From: Patiria miniata
Taxonomy: Eukaryota; Echinodermata; Asteroidea; Valvatida; Asterinidae
Assembly (NCBI RefSeq): GCF_015706575.1
Contig: NW_024037076.1
Coordinates: 1,612,001-1,676,000, forward strand
Direction: 5' to 3'
Length of the DNA: 64,000 nucleotides
Within the stretch, counting starts at the first letter, position 1. The number at the start of each line of letters is the position of its first letter. Made by a program: the position numbers and the translations under genes. Below the pieces are notes generated by a model, which was given only the letters and a program-made list of their open reading frames with translations, did no database searches and was not told the DNA's origin. This document shows positions 1 to 11,030 of this stretch, in pieces.

Positions 1-842
1 ACTGATACTAGTCTTAGCAGTTCAACAGGCCCATTGGTGATGGAAGCAAGCAATGCAAGGCATTTTTTTACCCAACCACATTAATTTGATTTGCTTCCCG
101 TGAGGCTGAGCATATTAATGGGCATACGGGTACCAGTGTAGCGTGAATATCCGACTCCATAAAATGTGGACTCATAGGCCATTGGTAGCATACATTACGA
201 TAATATGCTATTTTTAGGACATTATGGTATAGGGTGACGTCACTAACCCATCATGTGCGAGAGATAACCAAAGATAGGGAAAAGGCCAAAAGGGGTCCGA
301 TTTTCACAGGAGTCGGATTTTCATATGCCTCCGGTATGTTCCCTAAGTAATACCAATGTCTCGTAACTCTAACATGTCTAACATGTCTAAGGAGTTTGGA
401 GAACATAAGTATTGGGAACATAGGTATTGGGGAACATCAGGTAGATGCCGCTATGATCTGCCCATTCACTAATGCTCTATTGCTCTATTTCTAAATGCAT
501 CATGATGCTCTTATATTTTTATTTCCTGATCATGCAGAACAGGATGTAGCATTTGATTCATATCATCAATCGTCCAAGTAATATCCATGGATAAATTTAG
601 GATAAGGCCTAGGCTGTTCCTAGCTAGGATGATCGGTGATCCTAGCGTTATGTTTATGCTGTTCCTTGCTATGGGCCAAGGCAGAAAAAAAGGAGAAAGG
701 TGTGAAAAGGGAAACAGGCGCAGCTGGGGACAAGACTGCTAAAATTAGGCCCTATTTTATTTGGAAAGAATTTCATACATCATGGACATCAATCGTATTG
801 AATCATGTAAATGAAATGATCAAAAGATGTCGTCCAGCCTTT
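1..842. other. No gene recognised; short repeat traces
   Basis: No coding region can be supported. Around 130-240 there is a stretch that recurs in looser form near 48400-48510 (shared phrases include 'aatatccgactc', 'gtggactcat' and 'tgctatttttag'). Around 385-440 the phrase 'cataggtattggggaacat' is related to the ends of the repeat at 23402-23869. The open frame at 636-866 begins with a hydrophobic stretch but has no other gene-like property. Confidence 0.4.
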
Positions 843-916
843 CTTCTGAAATCAGAAGGTTTCTAGTTACTTCTACTAGCTCGTCAGTTGACGGAGAGAA
901 GCCTTCTGATTTCAGA
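843..916. repeat. Hairpin repeat, copy 1
   Basis: Inverted arms of about 22 bp (843-866 and 895-916). Each arm contains TTCTGAAATCAGAAGG or its complement, and the arm core is itself nearly palindromic. A sister hairpin lies at 1012-1075 with a different but still self-complementary core. Confidence 0.6.
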
Positions 917-1011
917 AAAAGTCCAACCTGGGCTTTAATGGCCTAACTAGCGGAGCTACATGAACATGATGAATGCCTAACACAAATTGCACCATGGATG
1001 GAGAGATACTA

Positions 1012-1075
1012 CTTCTAAAATTAGAAGGCTTCTCTCCGTCAGAGATCATAGAGAGAAGCCTTCTTATTTTAGAAG
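1012..1075. repeat. Hairpin repeat, copy 2
   Basis: Inverted arms of about 25 bp carrying CTTCTAAAATTAGAAGG on one side and the near complement on the other. Compared with 843-916, a G:C position has become A:T in both halves of the core, so pairing is kept. Confidence 0.6.
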
Positions 1076-1382
1076 GGGAGAGATACGACTAGCGAGACAA
1101 CTAACTTAACTATCGATATAACTTACTTACCCTCTTTTCCTTCATGTGCAACGTTGGACTCACTGACAGAGCTGAATCAAAGACATATTATCGTCATCAT
1201 ATTTTTTAAAAAAAATTACTGTTCTCTCGTTCTTTGAATGCATAAATTTCCGACGGAACTGCGAAAGCACTGCACAAAGCGACTGGAGCATGTGAAGGGG
1301 AGTAATTGCAGAATACCCCGCCACTCGGAAATACACCCCTAAAATCACTGGCTACGAGGTTGGAATCACTGCAAAAGAAACA

Positions 1383-1640
1383 ATTCAAGTCCATTGCCAG
1401 CTACGCGGATACTGAGTGGGGGTCCATTATTTGAGAACGAAGCAACACAAAATGAATGGGAGTTGCTGAAAAAATTCTAAGTCCAAACCAACCACCCTGT
1501 TGGCGGCTACGAGGCTACGGGGTGGGAGTCCCCTTGAATATGCTTGAGAACGAAGCAACACAAAAGGGATGGGAGTTGCTGAAAAAATTCTAAGTCCAAA
1601 CCAACTACCCTGTTGGCGGCTACGCAGTCACGAAGTGGGA
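1383..1640. repeat. Two-copy tandem duplication, period about 113 bp
   Basis: The block with 'gagaacgaagcaacacaaaa', 'gggagttgctgaaaaaattc' and 'ctgttggcggctacg' occurs twice; the first phrase starts at 1433 and 1546. No coding content was recognised. Confidence 0.7.
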
Positions 1641-1782
1641 GCCGGGAGTGCAATGGAGCATGACGCATTGTACATACAAGTAGCGCTGAGAATGTTTATT
1701 GAGGTCAATCAACCGTGACCTCGTAGCCGGCTACGAGGTGGATAGATCGGGTGGCGGGGTATTCTGCAATTGTGCCTGTGAA

Positions 1783-2180
1783 GGTAGCAGACCAGTAAAT
1801 AAACTTCCATAGACCCCAATATGGTAAATGCTCCCACTTCAGAAATTCGGGAAAAATACTCAGCTCACAACTCTCCAAAGTGTTCGAGACACACATCAAA
1901 TCAAAGCTTATTTCATCATCTTTCATTTTCTTTTCAATTTTCGGGGGGTCAATGATGACTTTTAGGAGAAATTTCCATCTGAAGATGATCACCCCTGAAA
2001 ATAGTCCTGAAGTCCATCGCCATTTTGAAAAACGATGCCTACACTCCATTGCAAAATAGAGCGCTTTTAGGGTCCAAATTACATCCAAATTACACAGAAC
2101 TGCAAGCTCACAGTCCTGTGCACGGCTTCCACCCATATTTTTTACAAACCCTTATGTTCATGGCTAGCATGCTCAAATAG
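1783..2180 (-). repeat. Dispersed repeat family R1, minus-strand copy
   Basis: About 400 bp that reappear on the plus strand at 35049-35448 with high similarity, and in diverged form around 30385-30615. The minus strand of this copy is open over most of its length (1705-2136), and the first ~60 codons are also open in the 35 kb copy. The predicted peptide matches no family I know and the third copy does not keep the frame, so I treat it as a non-coding mobile repeat. Confidence 0.75.
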
Positions 2181-3640
2181 AGAAGATTATGACGGCATGA
2201 AAATCGTGATTTGGCTGAAAGACATGAAAGAGTCTAGAGTGCTGAAAGGTTAACCAATCACAACGCGGATTTCGCATATAGTTGCTTCCATTTGTGAAAG
2301 AAGGGTAGTATTATTAGTAGTAAAGGAAAACGTAAGAGGAAATAACTGTAAATTCATATGAAAAAAATAAGTTCATACACTCAAATAATTTCTAAAAATA
2401 CTTTTATAAGTAACATTAAAAAAAATTAAATGAAAGATTAAATTACGCGGTCACGATCTCGTGGAAGACTAGACTCGCATTTTTGGTCTACCCTTGGTAG
2501 AAAAAAAATCGAGATTCATAGAAAAACATAACAAATTCTTGACAAGTTGGAAAAGGCCCCGGGGGCATGGCTGCAAAATGTGCTCAGAAATTGATTTCCA
2601 TGGCGCACCTCTCAGATCTAAGTGAAATTTTGCAGGTTATTAGCTGAGACCTATATGGATCACGAAAAACCAAAATTCACAATCCCAAAGTGGCCAATCA
2701 TTTAAATATTTGCATTTTAATCAGCAGTTTAAAAAGGGCGCCCTCTATTTACCAGGATTGGAAAACTGTGCACATTGTTTTATATGCTTTTGCTTGCTAA
2801 AAAGGGTCTCTATACAGAGCCAAGACTCGAAAAAAAGGAACTTTGGGTGACTTTTAATAATTATATCAAATTTTCCATCCCATTAAAATTCAAGGAAGAT
2901 CAGTCTACAAGCCCTTTCCCAGTCTCAGTGCAAATATTTCCTCCTTTTGTTTTTATTTTCATTTAGAATACATGTATTGCTCCTTACTGAACTTCTTAAT
3001 AGGGTATTGTTGATTATTAAATTAAAATGTTCTTTTTGTTTAAAACTACAAAGTATTCTTGACTTATGATGTAATTAAATTCAACAAAGTGTCCGACACA
3101 AATACGAATGAATATAGTCTGAATGAAAATATAAACATGACAACAGGTTTTTATAACTTCAGCCTTTGATTCATATTTATTCGTACAAAAACAATACGGT
3201 AAATGGTAATTAAAAAGACTTGAGAAATATTTACTGTGATTGGCAAAAATTATAATAAAGTGCTTGTAGTTTGTGTCTCCGGTGGAGCCAATAATAAACT
3301 GCAATTACATGTACTTTTAATTTTTTATCAGCTGTCATAAATATTAAACATGTTCTGGGAAAGACTGTTGCAACCTGACACCCTTCTTTTCTTCATATCA
3401 TCTCAATAAAGGTTAGTCATTGCAAAAATGGTGAATAGACATGAATCTTGCGATGGCAAATCCATTGGCATCTGGAAAACTACATCCGTTATCTACAGCG
3501 AGTTCCGTTGTCTTAAATTCAAATCCGAAGGGTCGAAGGAGAACACGAAATATGTCATCAACCTTCAAAGAAACCGAACTGCTGTTGAGAACACGGTACA
3601 ATGTATAAAATGATTGGTGAATACTTCTGTGAAACATTAT
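2181..3640. other. No gene recognised
   Basis: AT-rich sequence with only short overlapping open frames on both strands. No splice-supported exon, repeat array or terminal inverted repeat could be seen. Confidence 0.4.
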
Positions 3641-3808
3641 ACAAATATAACATGGTTTGAGGGTGGACAGTCGATATTCGCTCCCCGAGGTATTGGAAGT
3701 TGACAAACTAGTTCCCGAGGCGAAGCCGAGGGAACTAGTTTGTCAACTTGCAATACCGAGGGGAGCTAATATCGACTGTGTACCCGAAATAAACCATGTT
3801 ATATTTGT
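3641..3808. mobile_element. Hairpin MITE
   Basis: A 168-bp near-perfect palindrome. The ends read 'acaaatataacatggttt' and its complement, and the arms of about 77 bp meet at a short centre rich in 'ccgaggcgaagccgagg'. This architecture fits a non-autonomous DNA transposon or a collapsed pair of terminal repeats. No target duplication could be fixed. Confidence 0.75.
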
Positions 3809-4161
3809 TTTACTATACCTCATACATATTCAGTTGCCGAATTTTGTTTTATTATTATGCACCTAAAAAAAAATTGGGGAAACTTGTACAGCTCACCAAA
3901 AGATTCAACTTGAATTACTAGTTCGGTTCGTTTGCAATATAATACAGTTACTACAGTTGTAAATACAGTTGTTTGCAATGTGTACAACTTTCTTTTGTAC
4001 AGGAGACATCTTTACACGGTCTATACATTTTCTCCAGTACGGCATCATTGAGCTCTGTAAATTAACATTTACGCAAACCGTGCGACCATGCATCTCTCCT
4101 GTGCGATGTTCGCGCGTGCGTACTGCACCCGTGCGACAGTTCCTCGATTGCTCTGTAAGAA

Positions 4162-4215
4162 GCATGCGCAGTAGACTGTCGCACGGGTAACCCATGCGAC
4201 AGTCTACTACGCATG
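4162..4215. repeat. Short inverted repeat
   Basis: Two 22-bp arms (4162-4183 and 4194-4215) differ by one base around an 11-bp centre. The arm reads GCATGCGCAGTAGACTGTCG. The upstream 60 bases repeat parts of the motif ('cccgtgcgacag'), so a degraded mobile repeat is likely. Confidence 0.55.
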
Positions 4216-4874
4216 CGTATTTACAATGTGCGTGAATCCTCGCGCGCGTGTTTGGTAAACAGCAAGAATAACATCTGGCACGCGATGGTGAATTGACCAG
4301 TGAACGTTCGGCTCTCGATCATGAATATGTATGAGGTATAGTAATTCTCTCTAGAGAACCTAGGCAACCTAGAGAACGAGCTCTTGCATAGCATCTTGAA
4401 GGACTAGGGATAAAAAAGATCTTCTTTCCCCCCGAAAGGAATCACAGTAACAAAAAGCTCTCAAGGATGTCTTAATAAATTCTATTTGATCAACAACAAA
4501 TAAGACTGTAATGTATAAACATTACCGAAGAGGAAACTGTTTTAAGCCCTTACAAATTACAAACAAAGGTCTTCAGCTTCACGGTCAGTGCTTAAAAAAT
4601 GGATTGCCATAAAGGAAAACACAGGGTAAAACTATTTCCCATCCACTTGCTGGAACTGCAACTGGAAAACACCCGCAATAAAGTCAACGGTATCCATTGC
4701 AACCGTAAGACTGAAATGTGTCTCATAATTGTGTACGTAAAATTGTAAGTTCGTGAAAAACGAGTCCTATTGATTCATATTTGGAAATATTAAAGTGGGA
4801 TGGGAGGCAGACTGTGTGATTCAAAGTTTCTCAAGTGACAATCTTATTCCTTATTTAGATAGACGTACGTGTAT

Positions 4875-5334
4875 TAGTTAATCCTCGATATCGGAATCAC
4901 CACTTTCGGGTGAAGTGCGCTGCCCTTCACTTGGAATGTTTTCACAGTCGGTGCACATGCACAAGTCTGTGCATGGCAGTTTATTTTTCAAGACAGAACA
5001 CTTGCCTTTTGTGCATTGAATTTTTTTTACATGAGCAATGGGCAAATCATCAAAGTTCGATTACACTGTCTGGGGTAGGGGGAAGATCCATCCTGTGGAT
5101 ACTGATGTCATCTCTGATGATCTTCCATCCTCTTCTGTGTGGAGACTGCACTTCAGGACGTGCATCCAGGGCCCGCTTGTATATGGCTGCCTGGTAGTTA
5201 GCCCTCTTTACGTGCAGGTGCAAGGCATCCTTGTTCGGTGGCATCAACGACTCCCGATCACAGTTCCCATCTGGAACATGTTTTATCTGAAAGTTGTCAA
5301 TTACGAGAAAAATCCTTATGTTTAATGACAGCAA
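4875..5334 (-). pseudogene. Decayed cysteine-rich C-terminal coding remnant, family unknown
   Basis: On the minus strand an open frame (5334-5050) carries PPNKDALHLHVKRANYQAA and, further on, a 'LPPTPDS' stretch. After it, in the same direction, comes a cysteine-rich tail with phrases such as LPCTDLCMCTDC and an acidic end, then a stop at about 4875. This order (PPTxxAL-HVKRAxYQA, a Pro-rich linker, then a Cys cluster) recurs in uncharacterised proteins of marine invertebrates, as far as I recall; the role is unknown and a mobile-element origin is possible. A plausible 3' splice site (tttcag) precedes the open part near 5290. The frame is not continuous, so this copy is judged dead. No repair is attempted. 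Confidence 0.45.
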
Positions 5335-6654
5335 GTTTCAATTGCGAATTGCATTTTCTTAATGTGCAACAGGCACTGCATGTTTTAACTTGAGAAATAA
5401 ACATTAGCAATGAATGCATTTTTTAAAAATTATACGAGAAACAAATTCTCAGAGATTGTCAATTTTAAAGTAGGGCTTGTATTAGACTTGATGACAAATC
5501 GTATTTTGTCTGTGAATTTCAGGCGAACTCCATCGGTGCGGCTAATATAAGACTAGTACGTAATCGGCCGGGTTGCGACAAATCTAACGACTTAACGATT
5601 ATGTTCTTGCATTGTTATGCAAGCAGCGCAATACATATGCAGTGCATTTCTGCAGTGAGGTCCAATCGCGCACCGAGCTGCAAATGAGGACTCATTCACT
5701 CCGTCACATGGGGAGTTCTTCTCAATACGTCGGGGACATGTTTGCAGATCGGGCGACGTTTGAACGGCCAAATCCCTCAGCTTGGTCAATCATCAAGTGT
5801 TATTTATGTCCTCATTATCATCCGGTGCATTAGAAAATATTATCTAAGTAAGAATATGTAAGAAGAATCCCCAAAATATACTTTAAAAAAAAAAATCAAA
5901 ATATGGGTATGAATATAATTATTACACAGCAGGTATTAACTATTTATGCAAATTCCGCACCCTTCCAAAAAGAATTTCAGGTGTCACCCCTTCTAAATAT
6001 CTTCTCTAGGGCTATAAGAATCTTGTTGCCAAGTTTGGTGCTTTGGACCAGTCGATCACGATTCCAATCATATGCCATCAGCCGACTACAGCAATTTCGA
6101 GGGGAAAAGGGTGGGGGGGGGGGGCGTGATTGGTGGGGACTGGAACTCAATTAATGCCCAGTGGGGGCGCCCTACAGCAGATCAGGCGCATTAGAAGGCC
6201 TTTTTTCAGGCCCGATATAACTCGAAGATTTGTTTTTTACCCAATTTTTTTGATGAAGTATTTAGTAATGGATCCTTCGTCTTGCCGTACAAGCGGTTTG
6301 GGAGGAATTGCAACCTTTCTTGCATATATGAATTCACGCATTGACAAGGCATTCACGTGCACGATACTAGCAATCCTTATACGACATCCCACGAACAAAT
6401 CGGCATAAATACGCCCGACTAAAAATTAAATCACAAGAGGGCGCTTTCCACATTCAACAATCGGCCTATTTTCCCCATTTGTTAAACATCCATCACAGTT
6501 CAATTAAGGCTGGCCCCATACATGTCATTCAACAACACAATCAAATATGCACGACTTATAAAATTCAAACCCCAATCAAATTTCAACAAATATCCCAACC
6601 AAATACATGTACAAAACAATTCTGTCTACAATACTGATTGAAACAGGCAATATA
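5335..6654. other. No gene recognised
   Basis: Short open frames only. There is a poly-G run near 6111-6123 and an A-rich run near 5884. The 5590-5830 stretch lies upstream, in the minus-strand sense, of the cysteine-rich remnant and may belong to it, but I saw no motif. Confidence 0.35.
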
Positions 6655-7105
6655 TTATGGCCTACAATATTTGCAAACATCAAAAAACAAAACTACCAAT
6701 TTGAAAACAGTCTCAAGCATCCTTTGAAATCATGGCAACTGGCATATTACCACTTAAAAAAAAGGGTGAATTTTTGTATCAATTTCCAACGATGGTCGGA
6801 TCGACCATCGCTGGAAAATTTTTACCAAACTTATTTAGTCCTCATTTTGTTTATAATTGGTTCATTCGTGAATGGGTGCAAGCCAGCTAGTCTGGTTGCC
6901 TGACCTCATAATTCGTCGTCTATTGCTCCATTGAGTCTGAAGTAGGGTAGGACAGACAAGAACAGCAATTTTCATGCTTTTTCCAGCATATGAACACAAA
7001 CTTTTAACAGGTCTGTGTAACAATATTTTCTATGAAATGTAACCCCAAAATTAATCCTTGCATGCCTGAAAATTATACAGCAAAAGCAAATGTTGTAATA
7101 ATTAA
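6655..7105 (+). mobile_element. T2/Kolobok-like MITE, diverged copy
   Basis: This shares with the 21420-21940 copy the internal phrases 'atttgcaaacatcaaaaa', 'aaactaccaa', 'tttttgtatcaatttccaac', 'gggtgcaagccagctag', 'gtgtaacaatattt' and 'gcaaaagcaaatgttgta', in the same order. The TTAA-AGGG ends are eroded here. A 35-bp palindromic core is retained at 6783-6817. Confidence 0.8.
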
Positions 7106-9539
7106 TATCAGCACTTTTAAACAAAACAGGGTACACACTAAAGAAAATAGCATTTTTGATAGTGCATTTTATTTAAAAAAAAATCTGCTCTTTTCTAGTT
7201 ATTTTCCCATTTTAATTTTTTTTTTTAAATATGAAAAGGGTTTCAATTACTTTGAAAGAAATATTTACACGTAAACTTGACTTATCAGCACACAAAGAAG
7301 TTTAACTTTGAATGGCAAACAACAAATAGTGGCAACAATGAAAAGTTACAAAACATTTAAAATTCTTGTATTTTTTATCATCTATATGATCTACTGCATA
7401 ACTATGTTTCTCGCAAAAATGACTCAATATACATATGAATCAACAAAAAAATGTTTAAATACATTGTTATGTACATTTTTTTTCTCTTTTTCAATACTTA
7501 AAGAAACTGTATTCTCCAAATATACCCGGAAAATGCAAATTTATGGCATTTTACTTCAAAACAGAAATACAACCTAACAACAACCAAAAAATGAAAAACA
7601 ATCAAAAACAGAGAGCACCCTGGAACGTTACAGGTACAATTTCAAATTAAACTAAAATAAGAGAAATATTATTAATAAAATACAATTGGTTTGTATGGTT
7701 ACTGATTAATGAAACATCCCTCATACATTTAAATACTGTACACTCAATATTTCAAATCATTCAACAATGTGAATCATTCTTAATTAGGTTTATCATAATA
7801 AAATATTGTTTTATATATGATGATAAACTTTAATAATTATGTAAAGCAAATATAAAACAGAGTAGCTGCCATAATCATATGAACTAGAGGATGCAAATTA
7901 CAAAACTACACCAGATATATACAATATTGACAACTTTGGTTTTTTTCAACAACAAATATGGAGCTTGCTTTTGACATACAAATCAAGGTATCATAATTTG
8001 AACCTTTAGGGAGCAGCTTACGTGGGATTCAACAAAATACATAAACACATACATTTGTGTAAAGTACCAGTACTCAATAATTGGGTACAAAAACCCCTTG
8101 TTTGTTGATATATTAACCTTTGATGTTTTGATACCGGGGTAGACTTTTATTTTCTCAATATTTACATGTATAGCCAAATGCACATAGACATATCATATAT
8201 TTGAAATAAAAACAAAGTTAACAACTCTTTAATTTCCAATGTCTATGTACAGATCTCTTTCGCCAAAAAAAGCAGTATACATTCCATTTCAAAAGCTGAA
8301 AATTGATATTTTTTGTTGTGTTTTGAGGTGAAGCGGGAAATCAGTGGACCTGCGAAAATACACATGGAACTTCAATGTTACCTGTGCACATGTAGGTCTA
8401 CATCTACTCAAACAAATGTACATGTAGATAGATACATGCTGTATACTGGTACACACATTCTTGTTCTGTAGTCGTGGGGAAACACTCATCGCTACGAGGT
8501 ATTTGTGGGGACCGAAAACGCTGTGGGGACAGCAGAAAGTCCCCATAACTCGGTCCTAATTTGCCTAACAATAAAAACTTCCCCATAACGCAGTGTAGGC
8601 CAACTCATGAAAAACAAGTGTACTGCTTTTACTGTTGCGCAATGATGCATGTTTCAAAATAAACTGTACAGCGCTAGAAAACAATGTCAACTGAACATTT
8701 TTACATGAAATATTTACAATGTATACTATTATGGTATAACGTACATGTAGGTCAAGTACAAAATGTACATGTAAAGTTTACAATTAAATGGCAAAAGAAA
8801 AAGGCAGTCAAGTGCAATGTTTAATTGCATGTCTGCTTGGGGCATCTTCATGTACACATGTACACAAATGTAAATTCCACACCTATACATCAATGCAACA
8901 ATTGTAACATGACAGACATTTATGCATTTCAAAACCCAAAACAGGTTTCTGTTTAGTTGTTTAGTAGTGAGGCCGATTTTCTACAGAACATGACTTCACT
9001 GACGATAGTTGTCTGTATGTTCAGTAGCTTAATAAACGTTCATCACCTATTTACATTCAAACTCTCCCCACAATGTTCAACAAGTCGTTGGCAATTCTTT
9101 GACTTGTTAGGCTTAGAACTCAGCAAAAACATCGGTCTTGTTTATTCTCCGCATCAACGTGGACCATTTTATTGAACATTTTGGAATGTTCACGAGCTTT
9201 CGAATTCCTGGCTTTTCCGAATGTTCAAACTTTGATTAACAGAATCAGATTTTTTTCAATGAAATCCGAGTATTCTTCTTCAACTGACTAACGCTTTCCT
9301 CTGATAACTCTTCCATAATATCACTAAAATTCAAATTAGGTTTTGCCCTTCACCGACGTTTTTATCCATCACTAAAATTGTTGAACTTTGAATTTGCATG
9401 CACAATTCAGTACCATTTGCACGACCCATCACATGAGCAGATTATCATGTTGGCCTACATGTACATGTAGCAGTTACATTGACAGTTTTATTATTATTGA
9501 AGACATGTGTGGTCAAGCAGTAGGGCTATAGCTATGTAA
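7106..9539. other. No gene recognised; AT-rich 3' flank of the TRAF gene
   Basis: AT-rich, with many ACATGTA words around 8390-9470. It lies 3' of the minus-strand TRAF gene and could hold alternative 3' UTR sequence, but nothing in it proves transcription. Confidence 0.35.
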
Positions 9540-9551
9540 AAACTGCATACA

Positions 9552-10305
9552 GCTTCAATCCTCCAATCGTCATCATGGTCGGTTGTCCAGTCTGTTCTGG
9601 GTTGATCCAAGATCATCCATTATTCTTTTTAAATGTGGTCCTTGGAAGGGTGGCCACTGCCTCAATCCTGCAAATCGTCCAGCAATTGTCGTCAATATGT
9701 TGAGGCAGAGCCAATGACATCCTGGTTGACATTTTACATGTTTTAGGTCGCAACTGCATGTAAATTGTGAAGTTAGATTTTGTTCAATGCATCTCAATCA
9801 ATTCATCACATCAATAATGAAAGACCTAAGTTTGCATACAGTCATCTAGCGGCTATGAAAATGTCAGAACCAAGCTCATCAACACACACAAAAAAAATCC
9901 AGTATGGCCTCCACGTCATCTGGAAAAAAAATGGCAGCTTCCCTGGCAACTGTGCTCATGGCAACTGTGCTACATACATCATCCTCACTGTCACTGCTGC
10001 TGCTGTAAAATGGTACAGCATCCACCATGTCCACACCATCATCCTTGACCACCATTTTTGCTAGATAAATCCAAAACAACTGAACACCCCAAACAAAGGC
10101 TGTCACACAGAATCCTGGAGCAGTGCGGAGGATTTCCAGTAAAATCTTGGCCAAGATTTAGGCACGGCTGCATGAGCATAAAAACACAAGGTCTGGCCCA
10201 TGACCTTGACATAGTGCATACTCCAAAATCAGCCCCACATTTTTTGCCGTATATCCTCAATCCTGCAAAATCCTCCGTTTTGCAAGGATTTTGCAGGATT
10301 TAGAA
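9552..10305 (+). mobile_element. Repeat family R2 ('caatcctgcaaaatcctcc') with a nested insertion
   Basis: Left part: 'cttggaagggtggccactgcctcaatcctgcaaatc' region. Right part: 'caagattt...gcaaaatcctccg...gcaaggattttgcaggattt'. The same left and right parts are contiguous in the copy at 24313-25250 across 'gacatcctggagcagtgc', which shows that 9725-10111 is a later insertion. Family members carry complementary ends rich in 'ggattttggagg', typical of a MITE. Confidence 0.7.
9725..10111 (+). mobile_element. Nested element E3 with 6-bp target duplication (ATCCTG)
   Basis: The 387-bp insert is flanked by ATCCTG at 9719-9724 and 10112-10117; the uninterrupted site near 24470 has this word once. 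A sister copy lies at 12797-13135 and there the ends read GTTGACAT...ATGTCAAC, suggesting short terminal inverted repeats. The minus strand inside both copies encodes a Ser/Asp-rich stretch (about VPFYSSSSDSEDD in this copy) that might be the start of a lost transposase frame. Superfamily not assigned. Confidence 0.65.
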
Positions 10306-10392
10306 AGTTGTATGTATGGTTATTAACAACATACCTTAATGTAGGTCAACACAATTTCATGAACCTCAACTCTTAATCCAAAATAATCGCAG

Positions 10393-10398
10393 TTTAAT
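10393..10398 (-). terminator. Candidate poly(A) signal ATTAAA for the TRAF gene
   Basis: On the minus strand ATTAAA lies about 90 nt past the TRAF stop codon. It is the nearest such hexamer I found; no AATAAA was seen within the first kilobase. Confidence 0.3.
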
Positions 10399-10487
10399 TC
10401 ACACTTCAAAATGCTGTACATGTAGTTGACCAATGCACAGTCCGTGCGGATTGTCACAGATTCAGTGTATCTCCAATAAAAGTGTTC

Positions 10488-11030
10488 TCACAGCTTTTCA
10501 AGACCAGTTGTATCAACAACCACCTTGATGAACATTGTGTCGTCCTTGACGTAGCTGTTGCTGGCCATCAGCAGCTCCTGGGTCACAAAGAGTGGGCAAC
10601 CGGAGGCGATGTTCATGTCGCTGCTCGGCTTTTTAAAGGAGTTGCTGGTAGGATCCGGACGGAAGGCATCCACGATATGATCCCGCTTGTTCTGATCCAG
10701 GAGCATGAAAGTGACCTTCTGCTGGAAGGGCCACGGCAGGAGGGCGTCATGGCGCCCCCGCATGACCACGAAGAACAGCGACATGTGGGTGTGCTTGCCC
10801 ATACCGTCGCCGTTCAGGTACACCCTGGCCGACATCTTGTAGCCGTGTCGGCTGGTGTAGAAGACCGGGGAGTAGAAGGATGTTGTCTTGCCGGAGACGG
10901 CATCCTGACGACGGCGATTGTACTCGCTAATACGCCACAGCAGGACACCGTCAAAGGAGGCGGCCTCCAGAGCCTGGATGCGTAGTTCCTGTTCAGCGAG
11001 GGCAATGTTCTTCAATGTCAGCATCTGATC
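10488..11030 (-). CDS. TRAF exon 8: MATH/TRAF-C domain and stop
   Basis: 180 codons plus stop. It starts DQMLTLKNIALAEQELRIQ (end of the coil), then SFDGVLLWRISEYNRRRQ, SPVFYTSRHGYKMSARVYL, FQQKVTFMLLDQNKRDH and the final DDTMFIKVVVDTTGL. This is a complete TRAF-C domain in one exon, as in vertebrate TRAF genes. Confidence 0.96.
   Translation of the reverse strand, partial: DQMLTLKNIALAEQELRIQALEAASFDGVLLWRISEYNRRRQDAVSGKTTSFYSPVFYTSRHGYKMSARVYLNGDGMGKHTHMSLFFVVMRGRHDALLPWPFQQKVTFMLLDQNKRDHIVDAFRPDPTSNSFKKPSSDMNIASGCPLFVTQELLMASNSYVKDDTMFIKVVVDTTGLEKL

Noticed and set aside
636-866. Small secreted protein
   Set aside because: A hydrophobic start alone is weak; the frame ends in a hairpin repeat.
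10482-10985. 167-codon plus-strand ORF
   Set aside because: It is the antisense shadow of TRAF exon 8, which has the clear MATH domain.
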